Shown: positions 1 to 7,487, numbered from the stretch's first letter. The stretch is 13,145 nt of DNA from Betaproteobacteria bacterium (GCA_025363575.1 JANYDM010000078.1:1-13145), one strand, 5' to 3'. Notes: generated by a model not told the origin, from the letters alone. A program made the numbers and translations.

Positions 1-73
1 GTCGCTGAAACTCAGGAAGCGAGCGAGGAAACGGCAAATCGTCTCGATCAAGCACGTCGATAACCATGGCCAT
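1..73 (-). CDS. IS1595-family transposase, N-terminal fragment (left copy)
   Basis: Only the first 24 codons lie in the window. They start at an ATG at 73 (second in-frame ATG at 67) and run off the left edge. The peptide contains FPRSLPEFQR, which I recognise from memory as the N-terminal signature of IS1595-family transposases, just ahead of their zinc-ribbon domain. Base 1 supplies one nucleotide more than the right copy: the next codon begins with C, which fits the Leu that usually follows in this family. The family call rests on this short motif and was not searched. It is identical to the fragment at 13074-13145. Confidence 0.65.
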   Translation of the reverse strand, partial: MAMVIDVLDRDDLPFPRSLPEFQR

Positions 74-141
74 CTCAGATTGGCGCAGATGCTCAACATA
101 CTACCGGTAGTGGGTCTGGGAGACAACCGGATAAGCACGGT
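1..141 (-). mobile_element. IS1595-family insertion sequence, 5' end (left copy, runs off window)
   Basis: Positions 2-141 are the exact reverse complement of 13006-13145. Read leftward from 141, the segment has an IS terminus, a short leader with the 12-bp palindrome ACTACCGGTAGT at 100-111, and the start of a transposase. The match with the other copy ends abruptly at 141/142, where the left side becomes MFS coding sequence. That is what an IS boundary looks like. The exact IS tip cannot be fixed to the base, and no target-site duplication can be tested because the other end of this copy is outside the window. Confidence 0.75.
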
Positions 142-879
142 GTAAAGCATGTACTGCGCGAGCATTGCGCCTGCCAAAACGGTCACGAGCTTGCCCGCGC
201 CCCGCAGGCGGGCGAGCTTGCGAAAAGAGTTGAGCGGATTTGCCGCCTTTAACGCGAACGCGCGCCGTTGCTGCGGCGGCAGCGACTCGGGCAGCACGAA
301 GCAACCGTACAGCAGGTTGGCCGCTGCCAGACCGCCGGCGACGTAGAACGGCAGCTGTACATTGACGGTGCCAAGCCACCCGCCGAGCACCGGCCCCAGC
401 GCGAAGCCCACGCCCGACATCGCGGCGAGCTTGCCAAAGCGCGCAGTGCGTTCTTCCGCCGTGGTGATATCGGCTACGTACGCGTTGGCGACTGATACAT
501 TGGCCTGCATCGCGCCGCCCATCGCGCGTATCAGGATCAGCATCCACAGCGAAGTTACGAGTCCCATCGCGAAATAGCTCAGCGCAAGCCCGCAAAAACC
601 GATCAGCAGCACCGGTCGCCGCCCGTAAGAGTCCGACAGCGCGCCCAAAAAAGGCGAGCCGAAAAAATTCGCGAGCCCGTAGGCGAATGCGACGGTGCCG
701 AACCAGAAAGCCTGGCCGGTCGGCGAGCCGGTGAAGCCGCCGACCAGCTCGGGCAATACTGGAATGACGATGCCGATCGAGATCATGTCGATCAACGCGG
801 CGAACAGGATAAAAGGCATCGCGGCTTTCCCGCCGCCGCGCGCGGCAAATAACTTGAAACGAAAGCGGGATCGCGCCAT
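142..879 (-). pseudogene. TetA-like MFS transporter, 3' end removed by IS insertion
   Basis: A membrane exporter of the major facilitator superfamily, drug:H+ antiporter TCR/Tet type. The 246 native codons start at the ATG at 879. They show TM1 with SIGIVIPVLPEL (about residues 34-45), the loop 2-3 motif GALSDSYGRRPV (79-90), and further hydrophobic helices up to about residue 246. Normal members have about 400 residues and 12 helices, so the C-terminal half is missing. The frame stays open to the window edge, but codons after Tyr246 lie in the IS end and no longer look like an MFS protein. The gene starts 23 bp after the EthD-like stop codon, so the two were probably cotranscribed. The substrate is unknown. 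A truncated six-helix product is unlikely to work. Confidence 0.8.
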
Positions 880-902
880 GGAATTTGCCTGCGCGGAAGC
901 TG

Positions 903-1577
903 CTATTCGCCGGCGGCCGGCGGCCAGATGCGTTGGCCGACTGCGGGCGATCGCGGTGAATGCGTCAATTGCGGTCGCACCCGTCCCATCCAGGTCCCCG
1001 GATCATGCGCCTGCGCCTCGTGCGGCGCAAAATGGCGATCGCGCAATTCGAGCGAAACGAATTCGTGCAATATTGCGTGCTTGTAAGCGCCTGCAGTGGC
1101 AAGCATTTTGCGCGCGCCTATGCAGCCGGGCAGCGTCGCAAGCAGCGGCAACCGCTCCTGTGCATACCATGCGCCGAGATCGTCTTCGACTGCGGGACTC
1201 GCGGCATTGTAATTTCCCATCTGGATAACCGGGCCCGTCGTCAGCTCCGGACCGCGCAGTGCCGCCGCGGGCCCGTCTACACGCACTTCTTCACCTAGTA
1301 TGCAAGTCGACGATTGCTGGCGCATGCCCATGTAGCGCTTCGTCTCCGCGCTCTGACGCATCAGCAACTGTCCCGGGCCTGGATTGAGAAACGTGTGCGT
1401 AGTCGCGCCGCCGAACAGCGCGAGATAGCCTTTGCCCGCAAGCTCGTAGTGCGCTGCCCACTGATAGCCCGGACGCGACAGCTTTTCCGGAATATGCTCG
1501 CCGTGAAACCAGTCGAGATATTCCGCTGCGTATTGCGCGGACACGTCATACCAAATCGCCCAGATGCCGCGGTCCAT
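903..1577 (-). CDS. EthD-like tandem dimeric alpha/beta-barrel protein
   Basis: A protein of 224 residues with no signal peptide. It appears to hold two ferredoxin-like repeats. The first (about 1-105) has WFHGEHIPEKL at 23-33, the pattern seen in EthD and related DUF families. The second (about 118-195) has a WYAQERLPLL helix at the equivalent place. The enzyme activity is not known; such proteins often sit in catabolic clusters as small lyases, isomerases or accessory factors. GAGGAG at 1585-1590 lies seven bases before the ATG at 1577, so I prefer that start to the ATG at 1583, which would be only one base from it. It lies 59 bp (start to stop) downstream of the LysR gene and 23 bp upstream of the MFS gene on the same strand, so an operon is likely. 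Confidence 0.75.
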   Translation of the reverse strand: MDRGIWAIWYDVSAQYAAEYLDWFHGEHIPEKLSRPGYQWAAHYELAGKGYLALFGGATTHTFLNPGPGQLLMRQSAETKRYMGMRQQSSTCILGEEVRVDGPAAALRGPELTTGPVIQMGNYNAASPAVEDDLGAWYAQERLPLLATLPGCIGARKMLATAGAYKHAILHEFVSLELRDRHFAPHEAQAHDPGTWMGRVRPQLTHSPRSPAVGQRIWPPAAGE

Positions 1578-1636
1578 GCGCATTCTCCTCGTCCGGCCAT
1601 CTTGCCGGTCGATATTGTAAAGCGCGGCGAGTCTTC

Positions 1637-2518
1637 TTAGCGGGGCTTACGCCGCCCTTTTCTCGTTGCGGAAACTTGGGCCCTGAGTGCGCTCAGTGCG
1701 GGCGACGATTCGCCTTTGCGCCATACCAGGCAAGTGGTGATGCGGCCCGCGCTTTTCATGAGCGGACTGACGGAGAGATTTTCCCCGCCGCGCACCGCGT
1801 CGAGCACGGACCGGGGCATGACGGCAATGCCGGTGCCGGACGCGACGCACGCAACAATCGCGTGGTACGAACTCAATTCCAGCACGCGTTCCGGCACGAG
1901 GTCGCTGGCGGCAAACCACCGCTGCAGCCGCCGCCGGTAGGCGCACCCGGATGGAAAAGCAATCACCGTGTCGCCCTCAACATCGCGCGCCGTGCGGATG
2001 GTCGGATGGGCTTTTGCGGCGATCACGACGAGTTCCTCTTCGAAAGTCGGAATCGCATCGAGCTGGGCAGCGCCCGCGGATTCAACGACGAACGCGGCTT
2101 CGAGCTTGCGCGCAAGCACCGCTTCGAGCAGCGCGTCGTTAGTGCCCGTGGTGAGCTCGATGCGCACAGCCGGGTACTTGCGATGGTAGTTCGACAACAG
2201 CGGCGGCAGCCGGCTCGCCGCGGTGCTCTCCAGCGTTCCTATGCGCAACGTTCCCTGCGGGGTGCTGCCGAGTACTGCGCCGCGCGCCTGGTGCGATAGC
2301 TCCAACAGCCGCTCGGTGTAGCCGAGCATCGTTTCACCGGCGGGCGACAGCACGAGCCGGCGCTTGTCGCGGATGAAGAGTTGCGCGCCGAGCGAGGCCT
2401 CGAGCTGCTGGATGCGGGTCGTGACGTTGGATTGCACGCGGTGCAGCTTGCGCGCCGCCGCGCTGATGCCGCCTTCGTCGACGACGGTCTTGAAGTATCT
2501 GAGGGCGGTCAGGTCCAT
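1637..2518 (-). CDS. LysR-family transcriptional regulator
   Basis: A DNA-binding regulator of 293 residues, typical length for the family. The N-terminal winged helix-turn-helix covers about residues 1-60, with the recognition region GGISAAARKLHRVQSNVT at 16-33. It is followed by a linker helix and a periplasmic-binding-protein-like effector domain beginning at IGTLEST (about residue 90). The ATG at 2518 places MDLTALRYF at the N terminus, as in other LysR proteins. Upstream in-frame codons to 2557 overlap the operator palindrome and are unlikely to be translated. It is divergently transcribed from the YbfB-like transporter and is also the first gene of a minus-strand series with EthD-like and TetA-like genes. 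Control of both sides is inferred from this layout. The effector is unknown. Confidence 0.9.
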   Translation of the reverse strand: MDLTALRYFKTVVDEGGISAAARKLHRVQSNVTTRIQQLEASLGAQLFIRDKRRLVLSPAGETMLGYTERLLELSHQARGAVLGSTPQGTLRIGTLESTAASRLPPLLSNYHRKYPAVRIELTTGTNDALLEAVLARKLEAAFVVESAGAAQLDAIPTFEEELVVIAAKAHPTIRTARDVEGDTVIAFPSGCAYRRRLQRWFAASDLVPERVLELSSYHAIVACVASGTGIAVMPRSVLDAVRGGENLSVSPLMKSAGRITTCLVWRKGESSPALSALRAQVSATRKGRRKPR

Positions 2519-2526
2519 AGTTCTTG

Positions 2527-2551
2527 AATAAAGATGGTATGTATCTTTATT
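2527..2551. promoter_or_regulatory. Palindromic LysR operator candidate in the divergent promoter
   Basis: AATAAAGAT (2527-2535) and ATCTTTATT (2543-2551) are perfect 9-bp inverted arms separated by GGTATGT. The palindrome lies 9 bp upstream of the LysR start and 41 bp upstream of the transporter start, in an AT-rich island within GC-rich DNA. It is not the textbook T-N11-A box (G and C occupy those positions), but the place and symmetry fit a LysR binding site that also autoregulates the regulator gene. Confidence 0.6.
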
Positions 2552-2560
2552 ATTCATTTT

Positions 2561-2569
2561 TAAAGATGG
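2561..2569 (+). promoter_or_regulatory. Additional operator half-site
   Basis: TAAAGATGG repeats the same nine bases found at 2529-2537, 32 bp away start to start, which is about three helical turns. It could be the activation half-site of the LysR regulator, placed nearer the transporter promoter. The role is inferred only from the repeat and spacing. Confidence 0.4.
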
Positions 2570-2592
2570 ATGGTCAAGCCTATCATGCTGGC

Positions 2593-3792
2593 ATGCGTGA
2601 ATTGACGGGAACCCGGGTCGCGAATGCGGGCATGCTGGCGCTGGCGGTCGCCATGGGCATAGGACGCTTCGCGTTCACGCCGCTGCTGCCCATGATGCAG
2701 GACGACTATGCATTGCCGGTCGCGATGGGAACCTGGCTGGCTACTGCGAACTACGCGGGCTATCTGGCCGGCGCATTGATGGCGATGGCCATGCGGGTAA
2801 CGCCGGCCGCGGCCATCTGCGGCAGTTTGCTGGCGATTGCCGGGGTAACGCTCGGTATGGGGCTTACCGAAAGCTTTGCCGCATGGCTCGCATTGCGCGC
2901 AATCGCCGGCATCGCGAGCGCGTGGACGATGATTTACGTGTCGTCATGGTGTTTGCAGCGGCTGGCCGCGCTGCATGCGCCGCAATTGAGCGGCAGAATT
3001 TATGCCGGCGTCGGGCTCGGCATCGCCGCCGCCGGCCTGATGAGCCTTGTCATGATGACCGCACATTGGGGGGCGGCGGGGGCGTGGATAGCGCTCGGTG
3101 CGGTCGCGCTTTTTGTGCTGATGCTGGCCGGCCCGGTTTTTGTCGAGGGACGCGCTGCACCCGCGCCGCCGGTGCCGCACGCAAAATCCACGGAATTGGT
3201 TTGGGACGGCGAAACCGCGCGCATTGTCATCTGTTTCGCGAGTGCGGGGTTTGGCTACATCGTGCCGGCCACTTTTCTGCCGGCGATGGCGAAGGCGGTC
3301 ATGCACGAACCGTCGGTATTCGGCTGGTCATGGCCCGTGTTCGGCGCCGCCGCGCTCGCATCGACCCTGTTTGCCGCTGCGCTCCGCCGCCGCGCCGGCA
3401 ACCGCCAGTTATGGATAGGGAGCCAGCTGGTAATGGCAGTGGGCGTTGCGCTCCCCGCGCTCTCCGGCTCGATGACGGCCATCATTCTGTCCGGGCTGCT
3501 GGTCGGCGGAACTTTCATGGTGATCACGATGGCCGCAGTGCAGGAGGGAAAAGACCTCGCGGGATCGCGCGCTGTCGGCTTGCTAAGCGCGCTCACGGCG
3601 GCGTTTGCGATCGGCCAGATACTGGGCCCGCTGAGCGTCAACGTGCTGATCGCAGCAGGCGGCACTATCGCGTCGGCGCTGCTGCTCGCGAGCGGCGTCC
3701 TCATGGCGGGCGCCTATCTGCTCTATCGCAGTCCCCAACCTCTGCGCGCCGCATCTGTCGGCAACGCGCTTATCCAGAAGGAACCGCAATGA
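2593..3792 (+). CDS. YbfB/YjiJ-family MFS transporter
   Basis: An inner-membrane transporter of 399 residues with about 12 hydrophobic segments. The first helix carries GIGRFAFTPLLP (22-33), the hallmark of the YbfB/YjiJ group of the major facilitator superfamily. Substrates of this group are poorly known; export or uptake of a small organic compound is inferred. I chose the ATG at 2593 because it places the hallmark helix near the N terminus as in relatives. In-frame ATGs at 2566 and 2539 and a TTG at 2524 would run the protein back into the operator. The stop overlaps the GST-like start by four bases (ATGA), showing translational coupling. Expression is probably governed by the divergent LysR regulator. 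Confidence 0.85.
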   Translation: MRELTGTRVANAGMLALAVAMGIGRFAFTPLLPMMQDDYALPVAMGTWLATANYAGYLAGALMAMAMRVTPAAAICGSLLAIAGVTLGMGLTESFAAWLALRAIAGIASAWTMIYVSSWCLQRLAALHAPQLSGRIYAGVGLGIAAAGLMSLVMMTAHWGAAGAWIALGAVALFVLMLAGPVFVEGRAAPAPPVPHAKSTELVWDGETARIVICFASAGFGYIVPATFLPAMAKAVMHEPSVFGWSWPVFGAAALASTLFAAALRRRAGNRQLWIGSQLVMAVGVALPALSGSMTAIILSGLLVGGTFMVITMAAVQEGKDLAGSRAVGLLSALTAAFAIGQILGPLSVNVLIAAGGTIASALLLASGVLMAGAYLLYRSPQPLRAASVGNALIQKEPQ

Positions 3793-4394
3793 AATTGTTT
3801 TTGAACAAGACATCTCCTTACGCGCGTCTCGTAATGGTTGTGATCCATGAAAAGCGCCTCGCCGACCGCGTCGAATTGCAATGGATCGATCCGTGGACGT
3901 CGCCGCCCGAGTTGCTGGCCGTGAATCCCGCCGCGAAAGTACCGGCGCTGCTTACCGATGGCGGCCAGCCGATCACCGACAGCGCATGCATTTGCGCTTA
4001 TCTCGACGACGTCGGGCAGGGCCCGCGTTTGCTGCCGGCTGCCGCGCCCGACAGTGTTCCCGCCTTGATGAAATACGGTCTGGGCCGGGGACTGATCGAT
4101 ACTGCGTTTGGCGTCACGATAGAAAGGCGCTATGCGAAGCCGGACGCCGCGGCTGTGTTGCCGGCGCGCTGGCTTGCCGCTGTCGAGCGCACGATAGACG
4201 TGCTGGAAAAGGATCCGGCCCTGATGCGCGCGCAAGAGCAGCCTGACATCGGCGATCTCGCGATTGCAGTCGGGCTTGCGTACGTTCAGTTTCGCTTGCA
4301 AGAGGTGCGCTGGCGCGACAGCGCGCAGGCACTGGCTGGCTGGTTTGATCATATGCAGGCCCGGCCGTCGATGCGGCTCACCGCGCCCGAATAG
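3789..4394 (+). CDS. Glutathione S-transferase-like protein
   Basis: A cytoplasmic protein of 201 residues, the usual size for a GST. The N-terminal thioredoxin-fold domain (1-80) begins KLFLNKTSPYAR, with SPYAR where the catalytic Ser/Tyr/Cys region lies. It has the cis-proline motif KVPAL (50-54) and the Asp-Ser pair at 64-65 that binds the glutathione gamma-glutamyl group. The C-terminal helical domain follows, with the N-capping region PDIGDLAIA near residue 155. It probably conjugates glutathione to an electrophile, or serves as an isomerase or reductase in a degradation pathway; the substrate is unknown. The start overlaps the transporter stop by four bases, so both belong to one transcript with the oxidoreductase that follows 89 bp later. 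Confidence 0.85.
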   Translation: MKLFLNKTSPYARLVMVVIHEKRLADRVELQWIDPWTSPPELLAVNPAAKVPALLTDGGQPITDSACICAYLDDVGQGPRLLPAAAPDSVPALMKYGLGRGLIDTAFGVTIERRYAKPDAAAVLPARWLAAVERTIDVLEKDPALMRAQEQPDIGDLAIAVGLAYVQFRLQEVRWRDSAQALAGWFDHMQARPSMRLTAPE

Positions 4395-4483
4395 CTTCCG
4401 GCATGCGCGCAGCCGGCGCGAACTCGCCGCGCCGGGCCTGTGGCATCATGCGGTCTGTTTTGACTATTGCGGGCAGATTGCAG

Positions 4484-5491
4484 ATGAGTGGAGCTGAATC
4501 TATATGCGGTTGGGGCATCGTCGGCCTGGGCTGGGTCACGAGCGACTTTTTCATGGCAGCCATGCCGCAGAATCCCGGTTCCAAAGTTGTTGCCTGCCTC
4601 GGCAGCTCACCAGACAAAACGCGCGAGTTCGCGCAGCGCTTCAATGTGCCGCATGCGTGCAACGATTTCGACGCGCTGCTCAAAGATCCCGCAGTCGACG
4701 GGGTGTACATTGCGCTGCCTAACGCGATGCACCACGAAGCCGTGCTTGCGGCGGCGCGCGCGAAAAAACACATCCTCTGCGAAAAGCCGCTGGCCATGGA
4801 GTCTGCGCATGCGCGGGAGATGGTGGAGGCTTGTCGCGACGCCGGCGTCATTTTGCGCGTCGCGCACCAGATCCGCCTCGATGCAGCCATCGTTCGCGCG
4901 CGTGAAATCGTGCAGTCCGGGCGGCTCGGCCGGCTCGCGGAGATTTCGCTTGAGCGCGGCTCGGCGAACCCTGCGCGCAAGACGTGGCGGCTCGACAACA
5001 AGCAGAGCGGCGTTATTTTCGATGTCGGCGTGCATCTGCTCGATCTCATTCAGTGGATCAGCGGCCAGCGCTTCGTCGAAGTCAGCGCGTTCAGCCATCC
5101 CGACCGCAGGGAAGGCAAGTCCGACGATACGATTACAGTGTTAGGACGGCTCGAAGGCGATTGCCACGCACAGGCGCGCGCGACGCGCGAAGTGGCGAGC
5201 GCCGAAAACAGCCTGATCATCGAAGGGTCAGAGGCCACGCTGTTCACCTCCGCGCTGCGTTTCGCGAAGGAGCACGTCGTCAGCGTGCGCGACAAGAACG
5301 GTGTCACCGCAGAGCGTTTTCCGGCAAGCCCGGCTTACGCGCTGGAGATAGGCGCGTTCGCGGGCGAAGTGCGTGGCGAGCGCAGCCTGCTGCCTGACGG
5401 CGAAGACAGCGCTTACACCGTGGCCGTCACGCAAGCCGTGTTGAAGTCGATAGACGAGCGGCGCATCGTGAAAGTCGACCCTGCGGCCTGA
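4484..5491 (+). CDS. Gfo/Idh/MocA-family NAD(P)-dependent oxidoreductase
   Basis: A protein of 335 residues that oxidises or reduces a sugar-like or polyol substrate with NAD(P). The N-terminal Rossmann fold starts GWGIVGLGWVT (9-19). The family's EKP motif is CEKPLAM (Glu100-Lys101-Pro102). The conserved DVGVHLLD stretch at 180-187 supplies Asp180 and His184, the likely catalytic pair. The C-terminal alpha/beta domain is complete. The ATG at 4484 leaves the shortest sensible leader before the Rossmann strand; in-frame ATGs at 4448 and 4403 are possible, and none has a strong ribosome site. It is the last gene of the LysR-side plus-strand series and ends 18 bp from the convergent selenoprotein gene. 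The substrate is unknown. Confidence 0.85.
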   Translation: MSGAESICGWGIVGLGWVTSDFFMAAMPQNPGSKVVACLGSSPDKTREFAQRFNVPHACNDFDALLKDPAVDGVYIALPNAMHHEAVLAAARAKKHILCEKPLAMESAHAREMVEACRDAGVILRVAHQIRLDAAIVRAREIVQSGRLGRLAEISLERGSANPARKTWRLDNKQSGVIFDVGVHLLDLIQWISGQRFVEVSAFSHPDRREGKSDDTITVLGRLEGDCHAQARATREVASAENSLIIEGSEATLFTSALRFAKEHVVSVRDKNGVTAERFPASPAYALEIGAFAGEVRGERSLLPDGEDSAYTVAVTQAVLKSIDERRIVKVDPAA

Positions 5492-5509
5492 AGCTGGCAG
5501 GCGCGTCGC

Positions 5510-6034
5510 TCAGGCGCGGATCAGCCCGACAATGTCATCAATTACTTTGTTGGCGATCGCTTCGAGCTCCTGCGCAGTGCGGTTCTGAATCGGGTGCGGC
5601 ACCCACGCCATTGCCGCATCCATGCCGAGCGCTTTCATCTGCGCGGCGGCAGCCGGCTTGAACGCTTCGGTAGCCACCGCGCATCCCGGAATGCCGCGAC
5701 GATCGAGGTTCGACAGGTCGTGCAGACTGCACGACGTGCATGAGCCTCAATCGGCGAGCCCGACGACGACGACCCCGCACTTCTCGACGATGGCCTGCAC
5801 GACCGATTCGGGCGCGGGCTTGGTATGCGTCAGCTTCGAGAAACGCGCAACGGAAAATTCGCGCTGCGTAAGTAAACGCTCGATGGTGTCGAGGAATTCG
5901 TTGCTGCGCTCTTTCGATATCGACAGGAGGCCGATGGTCACGTCTTCGAGACGCGCCGGTGGTGCGCGGCGCGCGCGGCGTTCCGGCGCGACCTCCGCCG
6001 TCGGGTCGAGCATGTTGTACGTTGCCTGGTTCAT
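5510..6034 (-). CDS. UGSC-family selenoprotein (in-frame UGA read as selenocysteine)
   Basis: The gene encodes 174 residues if the TGA at 5747-5749 (codon 96) is read as selenocysteine. Before it the protein is a plausible alpha/beta domain ending GVVVVGLAD. After it the same frame continues as U-GSCTSCSLHDL, then IPGCAVATEAF and WVPHPIQN, to a TGA at 5510-5512. U-G-S-C is the signature of the UGSC (seleno)protein family, whose members have Sec or Cys here. The exact biochemical role is unknown; a redox function is inferred from Sec96 with Cys99 and Cys102. A hairpin starting 11 nt after the UGA fits a bacterial SECIS. The ATG at 6034 overlaps the stop of the thioredoxin-fusion gene (ATGA), so the two are translationally coupled. 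Conventional calling would stop at 95 residues. Reading the UGA needs SelA/B/C/D, which must be encoded elsewhere. Confidence 0.85.
5717..5735 (-). promoter_or_regulatory. Bacterial SECIS-like hairpin downstream of the UGA
   Basis: On the minus strand GTCGTGCA and TGCACGAC form a perfect 8-bp stem closed by the 3-nt loop GUC. There are 11 nt between the UGA and the stem. Bacterial SECIS elements are stem-loops just after the UGA with a G at the first or second loop position, and the first loop base here is G. The apex GCAGUCUGCAC also resembles the E. coli fdhF SECIS apex, GCAGGUCUGCAC. Below the stem a C-C mismatch is followed by A-U, C-G and a G-U pair. Confidence 0.75.
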
Positions 6035-7455
6035 AGAGCTATCTCCCGCGTTACGGTTTGCACTTCGGATTTTCGCCGCTGCGCCGGCCAGCCGCCGATC
6101 ACTGCGGACATGAGCCCGCCGCGTCCGCCGGCGCGTACCACGAGCAGCCCGCCTTCGTTGAACTTGTCGACCATCTCGCCGGCGCGCGCGGGGTCTATGC
6201 CTTCTTCGATGCCGTGCGCACCTTCGATGAGGTCTTTGCCGGGGCGACGCAAGGCCGCGCGCAGGCCCGCTTCGATCTCGGGGCGGCGCCAGCCGCCGCT
6301 GTTGAAGATCGCATAGTGGTCGGGCGAGACGACGAGTATCGCGTTCGCGTACTCGCAGAGCTTTGGATGGCACACGACTGACAGTCCCAGTGCCAGCGAG
6401 TTCGCGAGGCCTTCAGGCGTGCGCGATTTGCCAGCCGTGATGCCTTGCACGCCGTCGCCGTGAAAGAGCGTGACGGTCGAGGTGCCGGGCTTGAAGCTGC
6501 GCGCGACATTGAGCGGCGTCCATGTCGGGTCGGATTCGTCTTCGGCGAAACAGAACGTGTATTTGCCCGGGTTGCCGAGCACCGCGCGGTCGATCTCGCC
6601 GGGAATGCCGCCGCCGACGTTGCGGATGACGAGCTGCAACGCGCGGCCTATCGTCGCGTTCGCGCGGTTACCCTGGCCGAGCGCGTTGCCGCCGCTGTTC
6701 ATGCCGATGCGTTTGGCGATGGGCCCGTTGACGATGATGACGGGCCCCGAGAACCACAACGTCGCCAGCAGCCCGTGCATCGAGAACAGCGGATCGAGCG
6801 CCGCTTCGATCACCGCCAGCACGACGGGAAAATATTCGGGACGGCAGCCGGCCATCACCGCATTCACAGCAGCTTTTTCCACCGTGCACCCGGCAAGATT
6901 GGGCGGGATGAGGCCGATGACCTCAGCGGGACTGCGCGTCGTGCCCGACAACATCATCGCCACGCGCAGCGGCGTCGGCGGCACGACCGGCAGGCCGTCG
7001 GTCCAGCCGCGATCGTAGGCGAATTCGATCGCGTCTTCGGGATCGGCGACATCGATGGCGCGTGACTTTAATTTCAGGTCGCCGTGCGCGAGCGCGAGGC
7101 GTTCGGGCATGCCGGGGTCCTGCGTGCGCGACCCGCACCCCGGCTGAAACGCCGGCAGGCCATCGCCGAGCGCGGGCAATTTCGACACGCGCTGCCACTC
7201 GTCGCGGTCCCAGCCGGCGATACGCGAGACCTCGCGGCCGCCTTCAAAGCGGATCAGCGTCGGCACTGTCTCTATTTTCAACTGCCACGAGCGAGCGAGA
7301 GCGCTGTCGTCGGTGGCGCCGCCCAGCGCTTCTGGAAATGCGGGATCGTCCTGGCTGTAGAGTTCGAGTGGCGCGCGCGCGCGGATCTCCGCGAGCACCG
7401 GCTCGACCAGCTTGCAGGTTTCGCATTCACGTTTGACGACCGCGACGAGTTCCAT
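6031..7455 (-). CDS. Thioredoxin-fold fusion protein, partner of the UGSC selenoprotein
   Basis: A protein of 474 residues. Residues 1-90 form a thioredoxin-like domain with the redox pair in CETC (Cys11, Cys14) and a cis-proline at Pro65 in ETVPTLIRF. After a linker containing PGCGS (Cys107), a large domain I cannot assign to a named enzyme follows. It has GWTDGLPVVPPT (150-161), a Gly-rich stretch with RIGMNSGGNALGQGN, and several cysteines (for example GCTVEKAA and VCHPKLC). There is no signal peptide, so it is probably cytoplasmic. The ATG at 7455 puts the thioredoxin strand at the N terminus; an upstream ATG at 7545 would add an Arg-rich leader and is unlikely. The stop overlaps the selenoprotein start by four bases. 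The coupling suggests that the thioredoxin domain exchanges electrons or thiols with the Sec protein; this is inference. Confidence 0.75.
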   Translation of the reverse strand: MELVAVVKRECETCKLVEPVLAEIRARAPLELYSQDDPAFPEALGGATDDSALARSWQLKIETVPTLIRFEGGREVSRIAGWDRDEWQRVSKLPALGDGLPAFQPGCGSRTQDPGMPERLALAHGDLKLKSRAIDVADPEDAIEFAYDRGWTDGLPVVPPTPLRVAMMLSGTTRSPAEVIGLIPPNLAGCTVEKAAVNAVMAGCRPEYFPVVLAVIEAALDPLFSMHGLLATLWFSGPVIIVNGPIAKRIGMNSGGNALGQGNRANATIGRALQLVIRNVGGGIPGEIDRAVLGNPGKYTFCFAEDESDPTWTPLNVARSFKPGTSTVTLFHGDGVQGITAGKSRTPEGLANSLALGLSVVCHPKLCEYANAILVVSPDHYAIFNSGGWRRPEIEAGLRAALRRPGKDLIEGAHGIEEGIDPARAGEMVDKFNEGGLLVVRAGGRGGLMSAVIGGWPAQRRKSEVQTVTREIAL

Positions 7456-7487
7456 GCGCACACACTTACGGTAAACGGGATGTTTGC

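Noticed and set aside
2883..3788. N-terminal extension of the GST-like frame by about 302 codons
   Set aside because: The extension overlaps the transporter in another frame and reads as Arg-rich noise. The GST fold begins at the ATG at 3789, which overlaps the transporter stop.
5747..5749. UGA as a simple nonsense mutation or sequencing error
   Set aside because: A UGSC signature exactly at the codon and a hairpin with correct spacing are hard to explain by chance, although read-level checking is still useful.
5747..6373. Frame from 6373 ending at the UGA as a 208-residue protein
   Set aside because: The upstream part is antisense-frame noise within the thioredoxin-fusion gene. The coupled ATG at 6034 is the sensible start, and the frame resumes past the UGA.
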